Below, piece by piece: positions 57,927 to 64,000 of a stretch of DNA of 64,000 nucleotides. The notes below the pieces were generated by a model. That model made no database searches. It was not told the origin of the DNA and worked only from the letters and a program-made list of their open reading frames with translations. Position 1 is the first letter of the stretch; each line of letters begins with the position of its first letter. The DNA comes from Palsa-504 sp963808315 (GTDB lineage: Bacteria > Actinomycetota > Actinomycetes > Streptosporangiales > Streptosporangiaceae), in contig CAWEFK010000024.1 in NCBI GenBank assembly GCA_963808315.1, positions 496,001-560,000 on the forward strand. The letters run 5' to 3'. Made by a program: the position numbers and the translations under genes.

Positions 57927-58253
57927 TCAACCGGACGATCCGCCAGCGACCTCATAGGACCACAGCTCGCTGCCAACCCCAACAGGCCCGGAGGACTCGC
58001 CGCCCGCGCGCTCGGCGGCCGAACGATGCCCGTGCCCGAATGCGGGGGAGTGCAGCCACGCCTGGAACGCCTTGTCGTCCCGCCACCGGGTCACCACGAG
58101 CCATGTGGTGCGCTCGTCGGTCGGCTTGAGCAGCTCGAAACCTTCGAAACCGTCCTGGTCATCCACCGCGCCGGCCCGGGCGGCAAACCTGCGGGCGAGC
58201 TCGTCACCGCTGTCGGCGGGCACCGTGATCGCGTTGATCCTCACGACTGTCAT
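57927..58253 (-). CDS. Antibiotic-biosynthesis-monooxygenase-fold protein
   Basis: 108 aa. MTVVRINAITVPADSGDELARRFAARAG and FEGFELLKPTDERTTWLVVTRWRDDKAFQAWLHSPAF follow the dimeric ferredoxin-like ABM fold, close to HmoA/IsdG-type proteins, where the Trp and His are near the heme or substrate. ATG 58253 fits the fold start; the open frame to 58334 does not. Monocistronic, convergent with the acyl-CoA dehydrogenase pair. Confidence 0.75.
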   Translation of the reverse strand: MTVVRINAITVPADSGDELARRFAARAGAVDDQDGFEGFELLKPTDERTTWLVVTRWRDDKAFQAWLHSPAFGHGHRSAAERAGGESSGPVGVGSELWSYEVAGGSSG

Positions 58254-58420
58254 GCCTCCGATCATGCCAGTAGCATGCGGAAGCAGCGTCCACCCAGGGA
58301 CCGGCTGGGTCGTGCTCGCTGATCCGGAAGGCAAGGAGTTCTGTATCGAGCGAGGCCTCCGAGGCGGCGGAGAAATCAGTTATTTTGGTTAACGTCCCGT
58401 AGGAGGGGTAACCGGAACTG

Positions 58421-59731
58421 ATGGCCTTGGCGAGCGAAATCCTCGGTGGGCGGTATGCCTTGGAGGAGCGGATCGGCCGCGGCGGTTACGGCGAGGTATG
58501 GCGGGCAACCGACACCATCTTGTCCCGGCCCGTCGCGGTCAAGCTGCTGTATCCCGGCTACGCTCGCCAGCTCGAAGCGCTGGCGCGGTTTCAGGCCGAG
58601 GCGAGGCACGCCGGATCGTTGTCCCACCAGAACATCGCGAGGGTCTACGACTACGGCGAGCCGGCGGACGGGTCGCCGTATCTGGTGATGGAATTTATCG
58701 ACGGGCCGTCCCTGGCCGACCTGCTGAGCGGCGGCCCCCTGGACGCCGTGCGGAGCATGGACGTCTTGGCGCAGACCGCCGCCGGACTGCAGGCCGCGCA
58801 CGCCGTAGGCCTGATCCACCGGGACGTCAAGCCTGCTAACTTGCTGCTTGATTCCGGCGGCACGGTGAAAATAACCGATTTCGGCATCGCGCATTCGATC
58901 GGCTCGGCGCCCATGACGATCACCGGCGACCTGATAGGAACGCCGGGTTACCTTGCGCCCGAGCGAGTGGCCGGGTCGCGCGCGACGTCAGCCAGCGACC
59001 TGTACTCGCTAGGGATCGTGGCTTACGAGTGCCTGGTCGGCACGGCGCCGTTCCACGGTACGCCGCTCATAGTCGCGCTGGCCCATCAGCAACGTCCGCT
59101 GCCGCCGCTGCCCCCGTCGGTACCGGCTGACGTAGCTGCCTTGGTGGCGGACCTGACCGCAAAGGACCCAGCCGGACGTCCGGGCAGTGCCGACGAGGTC
59201 GCGCGACGTGCCAGCCAGTTGCGAGACGACCTCCGGCTCCGCACGGATTACGGGCTGACGCCGGAAATGCCGGCTCTCGCCCACGTATCCACGGGGCCCA
59301 CGCAGCCGTGGAGGGCCGCCCTGGGCCGCCGCAGAGCAGGCCTGGCGCTAGCCGCCGTGGTCTTGGCTGCGGTTATCGGTCTGATGTCGACGAGTCTGAA
59401 CGGTCCTTCCTTCGGCTCCCGTCCGGCCAGCGCCCCGCCCTCTCCAGCGCAGTCGTCTGGGCTCTCGCCTGGTACGCGTACCTCCGCGGCGAACAGTACG
59501 GCCCAGCACGGCGGGGCCACCGGTACCAGCCCGGCCAGCCCCGCGGCTGCTGTCGGCCCGCGCACCACCGTAAGTTCGTCAGCCAACCAGGAACCGTCGA
59601 AGACTCCATCGGCCAGTCCCAGCCACACGAACGGCAACGGGAACGGCAAAGGCAAAGGCAAAGGCAAAGTGAACGGCAAAGGCAAAGGCAAAGGGAACGG
59701 CAACGCCCAGACCGTCAGCGCATCGCGTTAG
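58421..59731 (+). CDS. Membrane-bound Ser/Thr protein kinase (PknB type, no PASTA)
   Basis: 436 aa. Glycine loop IGRGGYGEV (18-26), ATP-binding Lys 41 in VAVKLL, catalytic HRDVKPAN (133-140) and DFG (153-155) are all present, so it should be active. GTPGYLAPE marks the activation loop end. One helix (about 307-326) carries it across the membrane to an outer Ser/Pro/Thr-rich tail ending in Gly-Asn and Gly-Lys repeats, with no PASTA domain. GTAGGAGG lies 14 nt before the ATG with a further GGAAC nearer. The signal sensed is unknown. Confidence 0.95.
   Translation: MALASEILGGRYALEERIGRGGYGEVWRATDTILSRPVAVKLLYPGYARQLEALARFQAEARHAGSLSHQNIARVYDYGEPADGSPYLVMEFIDGPSLADLLSGGPLDAVRSMDVLAQTAAGLQAAHAVGLIHRDVKPANLLLDSGGTVKITDFGIAHSIGSAPMTITGDLIGTPGYLAPERVAGSRATSASDLYSLGIVAYECLVGTAPFHGTPLIVALAHQQRPLPPLPPSVPADVAALVADLTAKDPAGRPGSADEVARRASQLRDDLRLRTDYGLTPEMPALAHVSTGPTQPWRAALGRRRAGLALAAVVLAAVIGLMSTSLNGPSFGSRPASAPPSPAQSSGLSPGTRTSAANSTAQHGGATGTSPASPAAAVGPRTTVSSSANQEPSKTPSASPSHTNGNGNGKGKGKGKVNGKGKGKGNGNAQTVSASR
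59636..59704 (+). repeat. Hexanucleotide GGCAAA/GGGAAC repeats in the kinase tail
   Basis: About eleven units alternating GGCAAA and GGGAAC/GTGAAC-type hexamers encode the GN/GK tail. The repeat keeps the frame when copies change. Confidence 0.85.
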
Positions 59732-59740
59732 CCTGCCCGG

Positions 59741-59776
59741 GCCGCCGGAGGCCAACCGCAACTGGCCTCCGGCGGC
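59741..59776. terminator. Strong hairpin between convergent genes
   Basis: GCCGCCGGAGGCCA (59741-59754) and TGGCCTCCGGCGGC (59763-59776) pair perfectly over 14 bases around an 8-base loop, 9 bases after the kinase stop and 10 bases after the end of the convergent repeat gene. No T-run follows, so it is a factor-independent terminator of the actinomycete type, usable from both sides. Confidence 0.6.
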
Positions 59777-59786
59777 TCTCACGAGC

Positions 59787-60111
59787 TAGTAACCCTGCTG
59801 CTGGTCCTGGCCGCCCTGGTCCTGGCCGCCCTGGTCCCGCCCTGGTCCTGGCCGCCCTGCCCGCCCTGGTCCTGGCCGCCCTGGTCCTGGCCGCCCTGCC
59901 CGCCCTGGTCCTGGCCGCCCTGGTCCTGGCCGCCCTGGCCACCCTGGTCCTGCTGGCCGCCCTGGCTCTGGCTCTGGCTCTGGCTCTGATCCTGCTGCCC
60001 GCCGCCTAGGCCGAACTTCTTCTCGGCAGCTTGCTCGCCCTCTTGAGCCTGCTGCGGATGCTGCTGCCCGTACTGCTCGGCATCGTCCTTCAGCTTGTCG
60101 AACTCACTCAT
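59787..60111 (-). CDS. Low-complexity QDQGG-repeat protein (one slip in the repeat)
   Basis: It begins MSEFDKLKDDAEQYGQQHPQQAQEGEQAAEKKFG, an amphipathic helical start like small antitoxin-like actinomycete proteins, then QSQSQSQSQ and repeated GGQDQ units. Near 59835-59850 the repeat has a gap (CTGGTCCCGCCCTGG) that shifts the frame. The other frame finishes GQDQQQGY and stops at 59787-59789, a more natural end than the Arg-rich one. Disordered, hydrophilic; function unknown. Confidence 0.6.
59790..59965 (-). repeat. Tandem GGCCAGGACCAGG-type repeats
   Basis: Nine or more imperfect units of 12-15 bases (on the plus strand CCCTGGTCCTGGCCGCC) encode GGQDQ and GGQ blocks, followed by a CTGGCT hexamer run encoding QSQS. 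Slippage in such a run can explain the frame break. Confidence 0.85.
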
Positions 60112-60226
60112 TCATGGACTCCCGTCCCGGTGAGGCCGCCTCGTCGCGGCCGCGGTGGCTGCCGGCCTCTTGCCGGCGGCCCGTCGCCCTACCCGGGCTT
60201 CGTGACCTGACACCTAACCGCCGGGT

Positions 60227-61042
60227 TCAGCTGAGGCTCACCAGCGCGCTGACGTCATCACGCGGCAAGACCCCATCGGTGGTCGCCGTGACCTCGGTCT
60301 CGTTCAGGTCCACGGCGCCGCCGTAGGAGGACATGAACGCGGTGTCGGCCGCGTCGCGCCCGGTCGCGATGCGGATCAGGCCCGCCCTCGGCGCGAGCAG
60401 CGTGGCGTCCACGACACGCCACTGGCCGCCGACCAGCGCTTCGGCTACCGCGTGGAAATCCATCGGGTCCAGGCCGGGAGCGTAAACCGCGGCGAGCCGG
60501 GCCGGAACGTCGAGTGCCCGCAGCAAGGCCACGACCAGGTGCGCGTAGTCTCGGCATACGCCCTGCCTGAGCAGCAGCGTTTCGACAGCACCGTCGATCG
60601 GCCTGCTGCTGCCAGGGACATAGCTCAGCCGCGTGCCGACCCAGGAGGACACGGCCGCCAGTAGTTCCTGGCCCGTGCTGATCCCGGCGAACTCGGCCCG
60701 GGCCACCGCCGCCAGCCGGTCGGACTCGGCGTACCGGCTCGGGCGCAGATACGTTACCCGGTCGGCCTCGGTCACCTCCGGTGTGAGCGCGTCACCCTGG
60801 ACCACCGCCCCATACTCGACGGTGGTCCGGCCCGGGTCCAAGGCCAGCAAGTGCGCTCGGCCGCCATGCGCCATGGCCACCTCGGTCGCCTTCACCGTCT
60901 CCCCGTCACGCCGGATCGTCAGCTCTTCCTCGGCCCGCAGGCCCGCTGCGCTCGCCACGGCGACCTGAAGGACCATGTCGGCCGGCTCGCGGACCGTGAA
61001 CACGAGGCGGGCGCTGACACGACGACTTGGGTGAGCGTTCAT
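60227..61042 (-). CDS. Transglutaminase-like cysteine protease-fold protein
   Basis: 271 aa with an N-terminal beta domain and a transglutaminase core. The catalytic triad is visible: Cys163 in RQGVCRDYAHL, His197 in MDFHAVAEA and Asp212 in WRVVDATLL. Bacterial members of this type are often peptidases or amidases of unknown target. Intact in one frame. It shares the strand with the downstream repeat gene and lies 27 bases after the Rieske gene. Confidence 0.88.
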   Translation of the reverse strand: MNAHPSRRVSARLVFTVREPADMVLQVAVASAAGLRAEEELTIRRDGETVKATEVAMAHGGRAHLLALDPGRTTVEYGAVVQGDALTPEVTEADRVTYLRPSRYAESDRLAAVARAEFAGISTGQELLAAVSSWVGTRLSYVPGSSRPIDGAVETLLLRQGVCRDYAHLVVALLRALDVPARLAAVYAPGLDPMDFHAVAEALVGGQWRVVDATLLAPRAGLIRIATGRDAADTAFMSSYGGAVDLNETEVTATTDGVLPRDDVSALVSLS

Positions 61043-61069
61043 CGCCCCAGTATGGAGGCAGGCACGGCC

Positions 61070-61902
61070 TCAGCCAGCGCCGGGCAGGCAGACCTCGATG
61101 ATGCCGTCCGTCTCGCGTACCGCGAAGGCCGGCTGCGGCGCGGTCGCTGGCCCGCGCGCCACGGATCCGTCGGCGACGCGGAAGGCACTGCCGTGCCAGG
61201 GGCACGTCAGGCAGCCGTCCGCGATCTCGCCGTCGGACAGCGGGCCCGACATGTGGCTGCAGCGATCCGAGAGCACGTACACCATGCCATCGAGCCGGAC
61301 GGCCACCACCGGAACCTCGCCGAGCAGCCGGTGCACCGGCTCGCCTTCGGGCACGTCGCTGGCGGCATCAGGGGGTGCCAGCCCGGCTGGACCAGGTGGG
61401 GAACCTCCTCGGCGTGGTTGGCCCCGCCGGCCAGGCGGAACGAGATATGCCCGCCGAGCAGCCCGCTCCCGGACATCACGGCCAAGCCGGCGATCCGCAG
61501 CAGCCGGCTGGCCGCCCGGCGGCGGACGATCAGCGACGCCCCGTACAAGCTCATCGCGGTGAGGTTGCCCGCGGCGTGAATGACGCCGACGCGCATCTGC
61601 TGTTCGTGCTGCTCGGACCAGTCGGCCGTGCCCGCAAGCGCGGCCGGAACCGCCGCCGCCAGGCCGGCCGCGACGAGGTGCCGTGAGGCCTTCTCGTTGT
61701 CGCCGAACACATCCAGAAGGCTCGCCGACAGCCATGCTCCCGCCGAGCCCTGGACCAGTACAGGATGCAGCGGATGCCCAAGCCAGACTCCGTGCAGTAG
61801 GTCACGTACGGGACCCGGACGGATGCGGCGCGCGACGCGCTGACCTGCGGAGACCAAGACATCGAGGCGGGTGTCCTGCTCCAGGCGGGATATTGGCTGC
61901 AT
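61070..61902 (-). CDS. DUF2231-Rieske [2Fe-2S] membrane protein (one frameshift)
   Basis: The N-terminal DUF2231 part has LHGVWLGHPLHPVLVQGSAGAW and about four helices to 61420. After a break near 61375 the Rieske domain reads GMVYVLSDRCSHMSGPLSDG and CLTCPWHGSAFRVADGSV, with C-x-H and C-x2-H binding a 2Fe-2S cluster. It is a fusion of a membrane anchor and an electron-transfer ferredoxin-like domain, common in actinomycetes, with unknown partner. Start ATG 61902 is divergent from dps. Confidence 0.85.
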
Positions 61903-62003
61903 GCCGCACGCGGCTGCCCGGGGCCCGCACGCTTAAACCGGCTGGCGGATGGTAGAGGACCATGCCGTAGACCAGATGACGGACAACAGAAGGGGGAACT
62001 GTC

Positions 62004-62549
62004 ATGGTTACCTACACCGTGCCGGGCATGAAGAGCGACACCGCCGATGAGGTCATCGCGCTCCTGCAGGACCGGCTGAACTCGCTGAACGACCTGGCGC
62101 TGACCCTGAAGCACGTGCACTGGAACGTGGTCGGACCGAACTTCATCGCCGTGCACACCATGCTTGACCCGCAGGTGGATGCGGTGCGCGCCATGGTCGA
62201 CGAGACCGCGGAGCGGATCGCCACGCTCGGCGGGTCACCGGTCGGCACGCCCGGGGCCCTGGTGGCTCAGCGCAGCTGGGACGACTACTCCATCGGCCGC
62301 GCCAGCACCCTGGAGCACCTCGGCGCGCTGGACGTGGTCTACGCCGGGATCATCGAGGCGCACCGGGCGGCCATCGAGACCACCGAGGAACTCGACCCGG
62401 TTACCCAGGACATGCTGATCGGACAATCGGACGCACTGGAGCAGTTCCACTGGTTCATCCGTGCTCACCTGGAGACGCCCGACGGCACCCTGGCCACCGG
62501 CGACGCCAGCACGGAGAAGTCGGCGGCGCGGCGGGCCAAGCGGAAGTAG
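62004..62549 (+). CDS. dps: Dps-family DNA-protecting ferritin
   Basis: 181 aa. LKHVHWNVVGPNFIAVHTMLDPQVDAVRAMVDETAERI has the His, Asp and Glu residues of the ferroxidase site shared between subunits, and WFIRAHLE is the C-terminal helix. The tail is rich in Lys and Arg (STEKSAARRAKRK), suited to DNA binding. It stores iron and shields DNA from peroxide. AAGGGGGAA precedes the ATG. It stands opposite the Rieske gene and alone on its strand. Confidence 0.92.
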   Translation: MVTYTVPGMKSDTADEVIALLQDRLNSLNDLALTLKHVHWNVVGPNFIAVHTMLDPQVDAVRAMVDETAERIATLGGSPVGTPGALVAQRSWDDYSIGRASTLEHLGALDVVYAGIIEAHRAAIETTEELDPVTQDMLIGQSDALEQFHWFIRAHLETPDGTLATGDASTEKSAARRAKRK

Positions 62550-62561
62550 CCCGCGGGCTAC
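62546..62561. terminator. 16-bp perfect palindrome at the dps stop
   Basis: GTAGCCCGCGGGCTAC includes the TAG stop of dps. A second small inverted repeat (GGTCAA/TTGACC) follows at 62576-62594. They may end dps transcription; there is no T-run and the loop of the first is minimal. Confidence 0.35.
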
Positions 62562-62637
62562 GTCCCCTCTTGCCCGGTCAAGGCGGGTTTGACCAGCTCG
62601 CCCACGGGCAGTTTAGGCAAGCACTGAGGGGAAACTG

Positions 62638-63778
62638 ATGCCGAAATCCACGTACGTGGTGCCCGCTGCCCAGCCGCCGGGCGGCGACGCCACGGCCCGC
62701 GATTTGCGCACGCCGGTCGGCGAGAATCCGGGCGGAGACTGGGCCGCCGCCCGGACGGCCGCGGCCTTCACCGCGGCGGTCGAGTCCGGGCGGCTTGACC
62801 TGCCGCAGCCCGGCGGCGGCCGGACCGGCGAGCGGTGGGCCGTCCTGGCCGACCTGGCCACCGAAGACCTGTCGCTGGCCCGGTTGGCCGAAGGTCACGC
62901 CGACGCTCTCGCCATCCTGGCCGAGCTCGGCGCGGCAGGCCTGCGGCCGGCAGGCGCTGGGGTGTCTGGGCCGCGCAGCCGCCCGGTCCGGGGCTGGTGG
63001 CCAGCCAGGCCGGCGACGGTTCCTGGCGCCTGGACGGGCTCAAGCGGTACTGCTCAGGCGCGCGTTGCTGCACCGACGCGCTGGTGACCGCGACCGCGCC
63101 CGACGGCAGCCGGCTATTCGCCGTCAGCACGCGCGACCTGCGGTCGTGCCAGGCAGCTGGCCTGCCACCGGGATGGCGGGCAGCGACACGCTCGACGTCC
63201 AGTTCACGGGCATCGCGGCCGAGCCGGTAGGTGACCCGGGCCGCTACCTCGACCGGCCCGGCTTCGCCCACGGCGGAGCCGGGGTGGCCGCCTGCTGGTA
63301 CGGCGGAGCGCGTGGCGTGGGCCAGGCGCTGCTCGCGGCCGCCGCGCGGCGTGACGTTGGCCCGCACGCTCTGGCCCATCTGGGCGCCGTCGACGTCGCC
63401 CTGAGCACCGCGAGGACGGCGCTTGATGCGGCCGCCGCCGAGATCGACGCGGACCCGGACGACCGCAAGGACGGTGGCGGGCTGCGCACCATGCGGGTGC
63501 GCGCGCTGGTCGAGGCGACGGCCACCGAGGTCATGAACCGGGTCGGCCGCGCGCTCGGCGCTGGCCCCCTGGGCCACGACGAGGCGCATTCGCGCCGGGT
63601 CGCGGACCTGACGGTGTACCTGCGTCAGCACCACGCCGAACGCGATCTCGCCCAGATCGGCACCCAGGTGGCCGCCACGGCACCACGTGGTGAACCAGCC
63701 AGACGTGGCCGCCCGGAAGCCGCTGAACCGGATCGACCGGCCGGGAACGGCGGAAGGCGCCTGGGCCTCATGGCCTAA
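62638..63778 (+). CDS. Acyl-CoA dehydrogenase-like protein (frameshifted)
   Basis: Three frames join: the N-terminal helices (VLADLATEDLSLARLAEGHADALAILAELG), a beta domain (GLVASQAGDGSWRLDGLKRYCSGARCCTDALV) and C-terminal helices (HGGAGVAACWYGGARGVGQALL ... AVDVALSTARTAL). Breaks fall near 62960 and 63170. The end beyond about 63690 overlaps the deacetylase frame. It resembles the short acyl-CoA dehydrogenases that precede PIG-L deacetylases in actinomycetes. GAGGGGA is 5 nt before ATG 62638. The substrate is unknown. Confidence 0.7.
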
Positions 63779-64000
63779 GCTCGGGCGCTTGCCCGTCGCC
63801 CGCCCGCTGGCCTGGCGGAGCGTGGTGGTGGTGGCGGCCCACCCCGACGACGAGGTCCTGGGGGTGGGCGGGACGATGGCCATGCTGGCCGCCGCGGGAG
63901 TGCGGCTGCGGCTGATCGCGGTCACGGACGGCGAGGGGTCGCACCCGGCCGCCGATCCCGCGGACATCGCCCGGATCCGCGGTCGCGGAATCGGCCACCG
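63690..64000 (+). CDS. PIG-L/LmbE-type deacetylase (3' cut by window)
   Basis: The frame from GTG 63690 reads VNQPDVAARKPLNRIDRPG, then WRSVVVVAAHPDDEVLGVGGTMAMLAAAG with the zinc-binding AHPDDE motif, and LRLIAVTDGEGSHPA. Such enzymes remove acetyl groups from N-acetylglucosamine derivatives, as in mycothiol or antibiotic pathways. Near 63981 a slip turns the expected VAESATA into RGRGIGH. The gene overlaps the tail of the acyl-CoA dehydrogenase frame and continues past the right edge. Confidence 0.85.
   Translation, partial: MNQPDVAARKPLNRIDRPGTAEGAWASWPKLGRLPVARPLAWRSVVVVAAHPDDEVLGVGGTMAMLAAAGVRLRLIAVTDGEGSHPAADPADIARIRGRGIGH

Noticed and set aside
59790..59965. CRISPR-like regular repeats
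   Set aside because: The units are 12-15 bases, contiguous and coding (GGQDQ), with no spacers and no cas genes.
1..64000. tRNA, rRNA, riboswitch or prophage genes
   Set aside because: I looked through the intergenic gaps and saw no cloverleaf with a TTCGAATC-type arm, no rRNA sequence, no riboswitch core and no phage structural or integrase gene. A covariance-model scan would be needed to exclude small RNAs.

Overview
The window looks like a chromosomal segment of a high-G+C actinomycete, most likely a Streptosporangiales-type soil organism. The evidence is the tlyA-nadK-recN block, a mycothiol-dependent maleylpyruvate isomerase family protein, DUF1707, a PASTA-less PknB-like kinase, PadR and CGNR regulators, and strong codon bias outside the left end. 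The exact genus cannot be read from the sequence.

A caution applies to everything below. About half of the recognisable genes, including housekeeping genes such as purC, tlyA and recN, need one or more single-base frame changes to read through. The simplest explanation is uncorrected indels in the sequence rather than mass pseudogenisation, so frameshifted genes are annotated as single CDS with the break points given.

Left end, 1-11.9 kb: a mosaic exopolysaccharide region of visibly lower G+C. It holds a DUF1616-like membrane protein (cut by the window edge), two Wzx-type flippases, a hexapeptide acetyltransferase, four GT4 glycosyltransferases and one GT2 glycosyltransferase, on both strands, with an IS1380-type transposase remnant in the middle.

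12.6-23.5 kb, minus strand: two related operon modules. Each encodes, in transcription order, a GT-C membrane glycosyltransferase, a processive cellulose-synthase-like GT2, and membrane-anchored GH26 glycoside hydrolases (three in one module, one in the other). Start/stop overlaps recur at the same junctions, and each module has a palindrome in its upstream gap. Together they look like a duplicated make-and-trim machine for a beta-linked exopolysaccharide. A divergent membrane protein with AAKPER repeats follows (23.8-25.3 kb). This is the most novel part of the window.

25.4-34.4 kb: catabolism. gabT plus a gamma-glutamylputrescine-oxidase-like flavoprotein are divergent from a tightly overlapping beta-ketoadipate operon, pcaB-C-I-J-H-G, plus an esterase; no pcaD is visible. 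34.4-43.8 kb: a tandem pair of secreted-repeat lipoproteins and ordinary genes (two-domain DUF1707 protein, MarR/methyltransferase divergent pair, purC, cutA, phosphoglycerate-mutase-like phosphatase, class III CoA-transferase, SCP2). 43.9-47.6 kb: tlyA-nadK-recN. 48.5-50.4 kb: an SDR and a luciferase-like oxidoreductase.

50.4-54.5 kb: a PadR/ABC-ATPase/FtsX efflux cassette bounded by 49-bp inverted copies of an IS982 end, one attached to an internally deleted IS982 transposase; this looks like a unit that moved together. 54.5-64 kb: CGNR regulator and divergent small gene sharing an operator-like array, an epimerase/acyl-CoA-dehydrogenase pair, a Ser/Thr kinase with a GN/GK tail, a QDQGG-repeat protein, transglutaminase, DUF2231-Rieske protein, Dps, and an acyl-CoA dehydrogenase/PIG-L deacetylase pair running off the right edge.
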